Below, piece by piece: positions 24,001-34,951 of a stretch of 64,000 bases of DNA. Both the position numbers and the translations under genes were made by a program. The DNA comes from Ulota crispa. Lineage: Eukaryota > Streptophyta > Bryopsida > Orthotrichales > Orthotrichaceae. The stretch is taken from the NCBI GenBank assembly GCA_963920765.1, contig OY987242.1, positions 7,962,789 through 8,026,788 of the forward strand, given 5' to 3'. How positions within the stretch are numbered: the first letter of the stretch is position 1; each line of letters begins with the position of its first letter. The notes under the pieces are model-generated. The model searched no databases, had not been told where the DNA came from, and worked only from the letters and a program-made list of their open reading frames with translations.

Positions 24001-24566
24001 CTGTGAGTGTTTTCATTCTTTCCGGCTTCAGATCTGCAAATTTTTGTCATTTGATCTCCCGTTCGCATGGTTAGTTTCTACAATTTCGTTGTCATGGAGC
24101 TTTTAGGCAGCGAACGCTGCTTTGTTGTGTTCTGCAGGGACCGGAAGGTTTTTGCTGACGTGAATGTTGTGTAATGAAACAGTTCGGCGAGATCTTAGAT
24201 ACTACTGAGCACGAGGAAGCTACCATCTTTGCGAACATTGACTACTCTCAACTTGATACAAGAAGGTTGGACCTCTTCTTCATAGTTTTATCGTACAATG
24301 TCCAGAAAAGACATACTAACCTGCATTGGAATCCTCTAACGAAAATCAAGTCAAAGTCTAATAACAGTATACATGCTTAGACGCTAATTTGGATGCATTT
24401 TGGTGTACATACCTTAGGGTTGCATGCTTCAGGTTTGCTCATGACAAGAATGGGTTTTGATTCTTCTTTTTCCGACAGGCTAAATATGCCATTGGAGTCT
24501 CAAAGGCGTGGCGACCTGTACCATCTCACTGATGTTACTAGGAAAAACGTGATGAAGTCCTCTTAA
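21099..24566 (+). CDS. Omega-amidase / NIT2-type nitrilase-superfamily protein, likely organellar
   Basis: Ten exons (21099-21392, 22029-22145, 22597-22821, 23028-23121, 23279-23353, 23465-23543, 23699-23714, 23922-24002, 24183-24265, 24479-24566) join in phase to 383 residues. Omega-amidase removes the terminal amide of alpha-ketoglutaramate and alpha-ketosuccinamate. The carbon-nitrogen hydrolase triad is visible: Glu138 in the LPEMWN context, Lys212 in KFRKIHLFDID, and Cys253 in [13 protein letters not shown]2-subfamily words follow, such as [28 protein letters not shown], and [17 protein letters not shown]. The first ~98 residues are Arg/Ser-rich with no acidic stretch, which suggests a plastid or mitochondrial targeting peptide encoded by exon 1 alone. 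Length fits plant omega-amidase precursors. Exon 7 has only 16 nt. Substrate choice is inferred from subfamily similarity. Confidence 0.95.
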
Positions 24567-24944
24567 CTTTCTAAGAGAGTAGTGTAGTTTATCTACCTCG
24601 TCACCAACCATCGCAATGAAGAGGTTGTTAGCTTGCTCTTGAAAAAGACTACAGGCAGTTTACCCTATTACAGGTCTCTGTAATTTACGCTTTCTAAAAA
24701 GAAATGCACAAGTTAAAAAATTAACCCTCAACAATGTGCACAAATTAAACCCATTGGTTCCCTATACAAAAGTTTGCACTTGGCATATGCCACATGGCAA
24801 TCATTGTGCAACTTTTGTGGCGGCATGGTCATTCTTAACATGGCCACAACTAAATTTGACTTCTCTATTCTTAAATTTTCAAAAGTTGAGCATTGTAAAT
24901 TGCTGACTAACCTCTCACTTGAGGGGTGCTACAATGCAAGTAGT
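24567..24944. other. NIT2-like gene 3' region
   Basis: Sequence after the stop codon up to the next transposon. Probably contains the 3' UTR, but no poly(A) signal was assigned. Confidence 0.4.
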
Positions 24945-25872
24945 TTAACCCCTAAATCCCTGGGGCCTTTATTTTGTCAAAAGATACCCAAAACTGTGAT
25001 TTCTATTGTGAAGAGTAAAAAAGTTTGAAAATTGGTCTTTTTGTATATCTAACCATAGGATCTTGTACTAGCCTTGTATAAGAATGTGCACAAAAAAATC
25101 CATAAACTTTGACCGCACAGATTGCAAGATATTTGCAATTGAATTGTAAAAAACAAGCTTCTTTGCACCTTGCATGATTAGATTATTTGAGTTTGAGCTT
25201 TTTTAACTTCAAATGTTTGCATTGCATAGTTTTGAGGTTTATTATTTTATGGTGGGAAATTGAGCTAAGAATCTTAAAAAAATGAAAACCAAAAATACCT
25301 AATTTTCATTCTTAAGAAAATCATTAGGTGGTGAAGGTCTAAGATTGAACAAAAACTTAAATTGTTCATAACCCGGCAATGGACTTGAAATGCAATAATC
25401 CCAAAAATGAGATTGTTCTAAAAAGCAAACTTCACCCTCTTCAACAATGTTTTTTGAAAAAATGTTAAACTTGCATTTAGAAATGAAGTTTATAAGTTAT
25501 TTTTTCAAGAAGATGCTTGAATTGCCCAAAAAACAAGATTGTCCATAACTTTCTCATAACTAGTCCAAATGAAATGAATCAAAGCTTTAGATGTATACGA
25601 AACTATAGCCTATGAGAAGAAAAAAATTTAAAAAAAAAATTCAAATTTTTGTAATTTTTTTTTGTTGCCTGATCTCCATAAACTTTTGCTTATCTAGGCA
25701 TAACTTTTGCTTTTGGGCATGGATTGGAATAAAATTTATATTCTCCAAAAGCTAATGTGTTTTCCTATTTACAAAAAAAGTTTCAAAAAATCAAGACAAA
25801 AATTAAGGCTGTAGGTACCTACCCGAAATCTCATTTGTCCCTTGAGGGGACACTCAGGGATTTAGGGGTTAA
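24945..25872. mobile_element. ~0.93-kb TTAA-type inverted-repeat element
   Basis: Starts TTAACCCCTAAATCCCTG and ends CAGGGATTTAGGGGTTAA, a perfect 18-bp inverted repeat that includes TTAA at both edges. The interior has the AAAAGTTTCAAAAAATCA...GGTACCTACCC block shared with the other members. Non-coding. Confidence 0.8.
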
Positions 25873-26138
25873 TGCTTTGTCACAGTTAATATGATATCAA
25901 ATATGCGCATATTGTAAATAAGTTTGTTAATTTATGAAAAACACAAATTAAAACATAAATTAGGCTAATTTGTTAGTTTATGATAAAACATAAATTACAA
26001 AGGCTTGCTGTATGGATAGTTACTAAACATCATGATTCTTGTTTTACCTTTTGAAACAAACTTCATAAAAGTTACAAAAATATCATTCTATAACTTATCT
26101 ATGTTTTGCTCTTACTCCCTTGGGCATTTAGGGGTTAA
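25873..26138. repeat. Right-end fragment of a TTAA-type element
   Basis: The last ~140 bp, ending CCTTGGGCATTTAGGGGTTAA, match 1730-1866. No matching left end lies before the preceding element, so this is a partial copy abutting 24945-25872. Confidence 0.55.
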
Positions 26139-26586
26139 TCCAAAGTAGGTTGCCTTATACCATACTCTAACAAAGAAAACTACTAGTTTTGAATTTTGTT
26201 TCCAATAAAAGTTATAAGTTTGATACAAACATTGCTCTTTGTTTCCACTACTGATTTGTAATGTTTTTTGGTATACTTTCTTTTCTTTTAAAATTGGAAT
26301 TTGAAAAGAACTCACAAACATCATTGTTTCAATTGTTCACTAGCAATGTGTACATTCAATAGTCACTGTCTAATAAAAACATTAAAAAAACATTTTTTCG
26401 TTTTTTTTTCAGTACTTCGCAAGGAAAAAGGGAAATAATTGATATGCATTAGTAATGTCCAAGTGCCACATCTCATTTTTTGTTTTTGTAGTTAGCCCAA
26501 GTGGCTAAAAAGACTGCTAAATGTGCAAATGAATGCACTTCAATACTCTGGTCTATACATTTGTAGCTGTAAAATAAAGAAAAAAA
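26139..26586. other. AT-rich spacer
   Basis: No gene, RNA gene or repeat end recognised. Confidence 0.5.
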
Positions 26587-27382
26587 ATCATGGATACCCC
26601 TGAAGTTTGCAATACCTGCATAGATACCCCTGCTTTTTCAGAAATTGCACATCTATATTACTAAGTGGGAACCTAACCCTTATTAACTCCGCTCCCTTTT
26701 CTAGAAATTTCTAGATTTTTTTGGTGGAAGTTGAAGTAATAAAAAATGTCCTAAATACAAAACACCAAGCACCCTCCAACCATGTTTTTTTCCAAAATCT
26801 TCTAGAATATTTTGGTGGAAGTTGAAACATAAAGGATGCCTCAAAGATGAACCACTAAACACCCTCCAACCATGTGTTAGAAAAACAACAAAACACCAAA
26901 CATCCCCTAGCAAAGTATAAAATAAGAGCATTGTGATGAGGGTAATTATTGCTTTTGGTTTCCAAAAAGAACCAATATGATGGTGCATCAAGGTTAGATT
27001 CTAAACCAATTGTGAGATATTGACTTTTTGTAAAATACATTAGAATTAGACTCTAGACCAATTGATTTGTGAGATGTTATTTTTTTTATAAAACTGAATG
27101 TTGCATTACCCATACATGTCCAATTCATGCAAAGCATGTGCTTGTATACTAGTACTGTATATACCTTGTACCAAAAAAATTAGGCGTTTATTTTTGTTGT
27201 GCATGTTGCTACTTCTTTTTTGTTCATTACATTTCTTTCTTCAACATTGGTCGTGAAGGGAGTACAAGCACAACAAATAAGTGCCTAAAAGTTATGGTCC
27301 AAGGGTACTTGTGCAATTTCTGAAAAAGCAAAAATATCTATGCAAATATTGCAAAATTCAGGGGTATCCATGAAATTTTCCT
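26587..27382. mobile_element. ~0.8-kb element with long GGATACCCC inverted ends, copy 1
   Basis: Left end CATGGATACCCCTGAAGTTT, continuing for ~60 bp through GCATAGATACCCC and CTTTTTCAGAAATTGCAC. The right end is the inverse, through GTGCAATTTCTGAAAAAGC to GGGGTATCCATG. The copy at 43432-43741 has the same ends and a shorter interior, inserted in the opposite orientation. No coding frame. Confidence 0.85.
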
Positions 27383-28326
27383 TAAATAAATTGGCATAAA
27401 TTTTGCTAAGTTTATAAAGGCTTGCAAACACTACTCAGTACCATCTTGGTAACATTCAAAAAATAATAGGATGTTTACATCATAGAAACTAGTGTTCACA
27501 AATGTGGGTAAAATGTAGCAAAACTTCTACAAAAATGCTTCTGTAACTATAAAAGTAGTGTATCAACCCCAGTCTTGAAAATTTGAAAATTGAAATACAT
27601 TTCGTAGTCTTTTCAGCAACTCGGGTTAGTTCTGAAAATCACATTGGGAATCACGGATTGAGAGAGCTCCACGCATCACGGGCTACAAACAGTGTGACCA
27701 TGATCAAACTAATGACGTTTTTGAACCGTTGATCAGCCATTCCCACCAGTACTACTCCAGCTTTATTATTGACCATCTCCAGTGTCTAATTCTAGCAACC
27801 CTTCGCCATTTATTTCTGTGGCAATAAAGTTTTTTTGGGTTGAAGGCCACACTCAGTGTAAAATTTGAAATTTAACAATTTTAGCAGTGCCTTTAGCAGC
27901 TTGTGCTAATTGTGAAAATCACGTTCGGGACCACTGCTCATTGCTCATGAGGTCTTATTAACTCAGGTCCACATTACCGTACTCTATAGTCGTTTCAACG
28001 GGCCATAATATCATTCAGCAAAGCACAGAGTTCCCCCTTCATGAAGACTAGGACGCAAAATATTTTGCAATTATCCAGAATTGAAACTGCAAACAAGTGA
28101 GAAATGCCCAATTTTACTAGTGAAGCTCAAAATCTTCCTGAACATGGATGCGAATGGTCTTCTTCTTCTATAGTTAACTAATTTGTGCATGTCATTGAAC
28201 CAAAATACCCCTTTTTTTTTGCTCTAGATTCTTTTCTGAGTGTCATTGTCGGTAAATGTTATGATCGTACGTGTGACAATGTTATTAGTGACATATGCTA
28301 AAAACGGAATCACGTTCGAGTTAGTA
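27383..28326. repeat. Repeat-derived spacer with GAAAATCACRTT words
   Basis: The word GAAAATCACATT or GAAAATCACGTTCGGGA follows an AATTTGAAA context at about 27640 and 27915, and again at about 36725 inside a PRUNE-like gene intron. This suggests an old dispersed repeat whose ends I could not define. No gene is present. Confidence 0.35.
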
Positions 28327-28751
28327 GGGATAGTCACGGCACTTTCGAGAATGGAGAGAATGGAGATTGAGAAGTTGTGGAGAGAAAGGAGGAGTCAATA
28401 GGAGCTTGTTCTTCATGAAGATGCTGTGACATCTCTATTTGTATGTTTTGGAGAATGAGAATGGAGAATGGAGAATGGTTTATCTAGAGAAAGGTAGCAT
28501 GGTCAACGATTGGAGGAGCAGAAATAGTTAGCATGAAAAACGATTCACCAACGGGGAAAATGAGTAGACCATGGTAAGAAGTTCACACGCTAAGTTATTC
28601 TACACTCCATTCTTCACCTCCGAAGGAGAAGAATGGAAGGCTGGGAAGTTTCACACGCTAATCTTGACCGAAGCTCCCGCAGCCACTAGCAACGCGCCAC
28701 CACTGAGTTCTCATTCTCCAAACCAGCGCAAGAAAGTGCCGTGACTACCCC
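28327..28751. mobile_element. 425-bp MITE with GGGRTAGTCACGGCACTTTC ends
   Basis: Left end GGGATAGTCACGGCACTTTC and right end GAAAGTGCCGTGACTACCCC are a 20-bp inverted repeat with one mismatch. TA flanks both sides (28325-28326 and 28752-28753), which could be a 2-bp target duplication as in Tc1/mariner-like elements. The interior contains GAATGGAGA repeats near 28350-28470. Non-coding. Confidence 0.8.
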
Positions 28752-28824
28752 TAGTGTTTTACTCAAAAGTGTTACAAGTTTGTTGTGAAATATTTTGGCA
28801 ATTATTTCTCTATGTGTTAGTAAG
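28752..28824. other. Short gap between two elements
   Basis: Seventy-odd bases with nothing recognisable. Confidence 0.5.
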
Positions 28825-30126
28825 TATAAGGTAGGAGGCTCCAATTCAGAGTGGGCATTTTGAACCAACCATGTAGAGTTTCCAAAAACAGTGCACAAAG
28901 ATTCTTGAATGAGTCACAATTTCTATGTTCAGAAATTGTACTTATGCATGCATCCTTTTAGGAACTTAAAAGAGTGACATAGGTCACTCTTGAGTGAGCT
29001 TATTGGTCATAATTGTGTTCAGATTTTTATTTCAATAAAATATAGATATATGTCATACTAAAATAAATAAAAACATGTTTTCAATCATAATTTGAGTATT
29101 AGAATATGGAATGGGTGCTTGCACGTTTTAAGAGTCCTATTGGAGCATTTTGTAGTGATTGCTTTTTGGACTCATGTGCTCTATCTACAAGCCACCTTTG
29201 CATCATGAATGTTACTACTTATGATAAAAAATAGCAACCTATGCACCTTTTGCTTTGATAAATTGTAGTTAATTCATACTAAGAAAATTTCAAGTTAAAC
29301 GGCCACAAAATTGTTTCCTCTTTGGCTTTCTACCAAAAATATTTCCATTTTACCAAAGTTGCCCTGATTTTTCCACACAAGCTCACTTTTGCTTAGATAG
29401 TCCATTCCAATGGTAACAAATCTAGCTAAATTTAGCAAAACTTATATCTAAAATTTGGTTGTGCTAAAACTCTATTGTAAAACAAAGATTTTTTTAAAAA
29501 AAGTAGCCAAAATTCATGATGCAAAACTACCTTCAAGGTGAGGTGCGATTTGACGTGCTCCCCTGTCGTTAATGGGACCTTAGACTAAGACAACTTGAGT
29601 AGCCATCAATCATATTTGATTCCCCCCACCTAGCTATAATGCAAAGTGTAAATGTGCTCTTTATTCACTTGCCCTCCCTCAATCGACTAGTAGTTATTGT
29701 GTCATGGCACGGTTTAGCACTTGTACAAATGTACTAAATAGTCTTTTAGTGACTTTTTGATAAAATTGTTAAGTGTACACTTTACAAATGTCCAAATTTA
29801 GCATTATCCCTAAACCTTAAAACAACTATGGAAGATTGATGTTAGACATCACCAATTCACATAATTGAAGAATATATGAATTAAACTTAAAAGTTGCCAT
29901 TTTTAACCTAATAAGCTGCCATGCATGTAGCTAAAAGTTCTTAGGCAAGAAAAAACTTGTAGACAAAGTGTTAAACTAGATGAGAAAGTATTGCAACCTA
30001 CCTACTACTAAAATTCAAGGTAGGGTTGCAAAAAATCCAACCGACAACCTACGTCTTTGGTAGGTTAAGCTAAAAACAAAATATCAAAATAATAGAATGG
30101 ACCCCATTCACGAGCCTCCTACCTTA
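28825..30126. mobile_element. ~1.3-kb element with TAGGAGGCTC inverted ends
   Basis: Left end TATAAGGTAGGAGGCTC and right end GAGCCTCCTACCTTA are inverted copies. The same ends define smaller elements at 44757-45086 and 58961-59314. The interior is AT-rich and carries no transposase frame. It stops about 480 bp before the pectinesterase start codon. Confidence 0.65.
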
Positions 30127-30499
30127 CATGAAACCGCTGACATGGTCGTCACACCTGAGATAGTTTTGCTGTGTTTCGGATGAATGATTGAAGCCTCTTC
30201 CATGTTCTTCATGTTTCATATAGCTTTACGGATGCATGCAAATTTCATCGTCACTCCACCGACGATAGCAACGCAACAGTCGACGAAAACTGGAATAACC
30301 GTCACTAGACAAAATGAATCAGCCGACTGTCTTCAAAGCAGCTGCTTATCGTCCGTGTCTCCTGAAACTCAAACAGCAGAGCCTCGGTGACGCCATTGAA
30401 TATGCATTAACAAGTTTTGAAATTCAAATTTTAAATGGTAACCTGGCCTGCAACTCCAGTAATTATCAAGAAACATTCCGTGTGCTCCACTTCCATTAA

Positions 30500-30507
30500 T
30501 ATAAAAG
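30500..30507 (+). promoter_or_regulatory. TATA box of the pectinesterase gene
   Basis: TATAAAAG lies 101 bp before the pectinesterase ATG at 30608, within the ~480 bp left between the upstream transposon and the gene. Position and sequence fit a plant TATA box with a ~70-bp leader. No competing signal is closer. Confidence 0.6.
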
Positions 30508-30607
30508 GCTCTAAAGAAGACAGAAAAATATGCACTTTCACAGTGAATATCAGAATCCTCAAAGCAAGTACTTCTAATCCTTTTCCTCTTTGTTTTTCCC
30601 ATCCAAC

Positions 30608-33600
30608 ATGCTTTCCGCATTCAGCATGTTCACAGTCCTAGTAATGTTGCACTGCTCCAGTGCTCTAGAAATTTACGACGTGCAAAGAGCTCGTGGATCA
30701 GAAGACCCCAGCCGTGCAGCAAAGCAGGAATTCACCGACTGGCTGCACGAGGTGCAATCCCGAGCCAGGCTTGCACCGGAGTTGGTGTCGGAGGAGAGCG
30801 CAGTTGCATTGGAAATAGAGGGAAATGTTACCTTCGTTGTAGACCAGCAAGGGAACGGAGATTTTGTGACAGTGCAAGCAGCCATTGATGCGGTGATTTC
30901 TTCAATTGAAGGGCGAGTAACCATTCTCATCAGAGCCGGGATCTACTGGTACGTTCATATCCTTCTTGAACGCTTTTTTTTTCTTTCTCATCAACAGAAT
31001 TATTATGCTTGCCTTGTATGTATCTTCAAACTCCTCGATTTGCAGACTTAGAAACGGTCCAGTGGAAGCCTGGAAGGTCCCATACTTAGGCTCATTATCA
31101 TTGCTTCATAAGGGATCCAACCAAAGTTGTTTATTTACGAATGTTTAGTTAATTGACGTGACTGGTCAGAATACAACACATTCTCGGACTTGTTCAAGGT
31201 TGTTCAAAGATACTAAGTTTCATTGCCTTTCCTAAATCTGGGTCAAGAGATAGTGAAGCTCAAAGAATCCGTTACATCAATGTTGGGCAAGTTTTCGAAA
31301 TTTTGATCAAGTATCCTGCAAAGGTATAAAGTTAACTCTGATTGAACTTTTCCTAGTGAGTGTTTCAAAAGGAAGAACTCATGTTATAGGCGAACTCATT
31401 GTCAATAGCTGCTCCAGTGGTTGGGTAAGGTAATTGACGGAGGTCCTGGCTGGCTTGCTGTACTATGCAGGGAAAAGATTGTGGTTCCAAAGGCGAAGGC
31501 GGCCATAACGCTGCAAGGAGAAGGCAGCCTGGACACTCTGCTGCAGTGGAACGACACTGCAAGCAACGTGGATTTGCATGGCTCTCTCTTGATGACGTAC
31601 GGCAGCGCCACCGTGGCCATCGAGGGCCATGGCTTTGTGGCACGAAACCTCACTTTCAAGGTAAAATCCGTTGATAATTCTGAGCGATTATGTACACCCA
31701 GAACTCTACAATATCACACTTTTCTGATATCACATTCTCTGTTCCATGGTCACAGATGTTTCCAATCCAAAACTCTTGCTATCACACTCTGGTCTGTCAC
31801 ATGAAGTTGTAACAAATGCATTAGGAAGGAGTTTGACAAGTATGAAAAAGGTTATGGACCACTCTTAGCTCTTGCAACCAAGTACTTGTTTAATCCCTGC
31901 GTGCCAAGCCAAAAATAAGAAAGTCTCTTCAAAGGTGACTTTCTCAAAAAAGGTCAAGGTATACTGTCAAGTTCGAACACGTGCAAATGACCGCATTTGA
32001 AGTCCTTAGGAACCCAAATCTGATTCTAACACCTACCTAAATGCGACCTTTCAAAAGCTTGCACAATGAATACGAACTTATTTTGAGAATGTACATCAGC
32101 TTAATATCAACACATGGGTGAATTCTAGATAATCTATCAAGGGAACTTTGAACCCTTATAAGTTAATTAACTTTTGCACAAGATAGCCATAAAATTCTTT
32201 AGTACGTTGAAATCATCTTTGGTTTATAAACAAGGATGTTCGATATTCTGACCAATGCAGAGAGCTATCAAGTGTTGGAATTTTATGTGGTTCCCTGAGT
32301 GTCTCCTCACAATCACGCAACTGGAATGATTGATGTAGTTTTTTTTATAAAATTGGCAGAATTCAGCACCAGCTCCACCAAACGGGGCTGTGGGAAGGCA
32401 AGCGGCTGCGATTCGAGTTTCAGGCGACATGGCTGCATTCCATGGATGCCGGTTTCTGGGAGCACAGGACACTCTGTATGATCACAAAGGTCGCCACTAC
32501 TTCCAAGACTGCTACATCGAAGGCTCCATCGATTTCATCTTTGGCGATGGGCTGTCGCAATACAGGGTCCGTCTCCTCATTCCCCCATCTTTGTAATGAA
32601 AAAATCAAAAGTAGAAATTGATTTTCAACAATTTGCGGGTAGGTTGCTACCGAATCCAAGTCCTCAAACACGCGAGAGACTTTTGTAGTGCAGCTACAAG
32701 CCCCAACTACAAAGCCACAAAGATTTTCAAAAATTTCTTTTAAATTATGTTCGAGTTGCACTAAAGACGAAGCTTAATTGTAGACTAAGGCTTAGTTTTG
32801 GAGTAGTAACAGACATCCCCTCAGTATTTTCTCAAACGCCATTATTCAAGTAGGTTCGGTTGACGCACATGGCCTGTTCTCCAATCATAACACAATATAG
32901 AAGCAACAGGTACAACTTTTTTGGAAAGAATGAGAACAATAGAAGTTGTTTTGAACAGAATAATTCAAAATCAAATGAGAGAAAATTAACGCTTCAACAA
33001 ATTGTCACAAATGAAAAGGATGGCTCGTCAGTTTGGGGAGTTCTCACAACTTCAAATGGAACCACGTTGTTGAGGTTCCATTTCAAGCCAATTCTAGAGG
33101 GCGCTCAAGAGTCAAAAAGATTCTCTGGAATGTTGTATCGGTGGTGTAGAGCCAATAAACACAACCAGCTCAGTGCTGTAAAAAAGCTCTGGTTTGAAGC
33201 TTATTCGTGTGTCAATCTCCTGATCAGGCGTGCGAGCTGCATGCCATCTCACATCAAGGAGCGTTCACGGCCCAGAAAAGGAAAACGGCGTCGGACAACA
33301 GCGGTTTCGTGTTCGTGAACTGCAAAGTGACAGGCAGTGGGCAGCTGTTTCTGGGGAGGGCGTGGGGTCTGTTCGCTCGAGTTGTGTTCGCCTTTTCCTA
33401 CATGGAAGCTGTTGTGAATCCAAAGGGCTGGTCCAACTGGGATGACAACGCTCCAGCTTTGTAAGTTACGTACTTCCTCCCCGAACTGAACACATATTCA
33501 ACAAACATTCTTACTTAATCTCTACACGATTCCATAAGTGATTCAAGGTGTTAAAAATGATCAATTTCATTTAACGTATTGCGGAACAAGTAAGTCAGAT

Positions 33601-33954
33601 AGGGCCAGTGATCATATCTCCAGAATCATTGCAGAAAATTGCATGCGTTGGTCAAAATTAAAGTAAAATAGGACAAGAATCAGTTCTCATTTGAATTAGG
33701 CAAATGTGCCTGAAAAAGCAATAACTGAGGATGAAATTGGCAGTGATGCTCACAAATTTAGTTGATCTGGCCATGGCAGGAACATCTACTTCGGCCAGTA
33801 CAATTGCTTTGGCCCAGGGTCTGTACAAGCGGCTCGCGTGCCGTGGGCTCAAGAGCTGAGCTTCAACGAGGCCCAACCGTTCCTCTCCCTCGCCTTCATC
33901 GATGGGCAGAAATGGGTGAGTGGCCAGGCTGGTGCATTGCACCTGATGCCGTAA
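30608..33954 (+). CDS. Pectinesterase (pectin methylesterase), type II, secreted
   Basis: Five exons (30608-30948, 31471-31660, 32360-32566, 33228-33460, 33780-33954) join in phase to 381 residues. The enzyme removes methyl groups from homogalacturonan in the cell wall. A signal peptide spans about residues 1-19 (hydrophobic FTVLVMLHC, then SSA). There is no long PMEI pro-domain, so it is a type II enzyme. Catalytic features are intact: Gln191 in GRQAAAI, Gln213-Asp214 in GAQDTLY, Asp235 in GSIDFIFG, and Arg290/Trp292 in FLGRAWG. The segment after IFG reads DGLSQYR, close to the GNxLSLYE variant of one plant clade. C-terminal words [10 protein letters not shown] and [10 protein letters not shown] are typical. 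Expression is likely driven from the TATA box at 30500. It converges on the PRUNE-like gene, with about 1 kb between the two stop codons. Confidence 0.95.
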
Positions 33955-34951
33955 AAGTGTTCAAATGTTTCCTCAACCACCCTGATAGGCTGATACCAGT
34001 TTTCATTCGTAGTTTTGATCGCCATATTCATTGGTATGGCGAAATTAAGAAAGTTGAACTTTTCTAATCTCCCGACTAGAACCTTCAGTTAGATCTATAT
34101 CAGTCATAGTTTATAAAGCTCCATGCACTTGGCGAAATTCTAGGAAAGTGGTACTTTACCAGCCTCCTGTTTAGAACCTTGGATCTAAATCAGTTGTAGT
34201 TTACAGAGCTTCATGCACTTGAATGTCGCAATTTTGGCGCTTTTTAACTCGCCGTTTCTAACCGATATTCAGTTCTGTTGCTGGATTGTCGGCCGAACCA
34301 TCGTAGTCATGACTCATGTCCATTCTTGCAACAGTCCAAGGTGTACGGTATTCAAGCAAAAGCCTCGCATAACTATTTGAAAAAGAAAAAGTAGTGCAGA
34401 GGTTTGGTTGGAATTCGGATGCTAGAGACCTCGACACCAAGTTCAATTACTTCACCGCTGGGTAACAATCTCTGAGAAGTGTCGATCTACACTTCTAGCA
34501 TAATCACTGCAACTGAACAGAAATCGTTTAAAGAAGAACGCAATCGATATACAAGAACACAAAAAAATAGAATCTCGAAGTCTAACTAGGCAAAATTGAG
34601 TCCCCCCAAGCACGGCACGTGACGATGTATAAATGGCTGACGAAGTGCCTAAAAATGTGTACAACTCAACATGTGTCTTTCTAGTCCTTTCAACACATGG
34701 AGCAAATAAATCTGTAACGAGCAGCTGACTACAACCATTAGTCAGTTCAATGAATCTCGTCGCTGTAGGATACAGTAAGGGTTGTCAAAGTGGGATCTAT
34801 TGGTTCCAAAACAGAGGCAATTCTGCGGAAACCAAGCATTTTGGAGAGTCAAAAGCTTGGTGCAACGGCAAGCACTTCGGAGACGAGATTGTGGGCTCAG
34901 AAAGAAGCAGTGAGGTCTTGTCAGATTCACGACCTTTGAGTGAAGATTTCG
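33955..34951. other. Shared 3' region between convergent genes
   Basis: About 1 kb between the stop codons of the pectinesterase (plus) and the PRUNE-like gene (minus). It should hold both 3' UTRs. Two near copies of GAACCTT...AGATCTA/GGATCTAAATCAGT...GTAGTTTA...AGCT..CATGCACTTG occur at about 34080-34140 and 34170-34220, a local duplication. No further gene is seen. Confidence 0.5.

Noticed and set aside
30590..30607. Upstream TTG start for the pectinesterase
   Set aside because: The ATG at 30608 directly opens a good signal peptide; the extension would start at a non-ATG codon.
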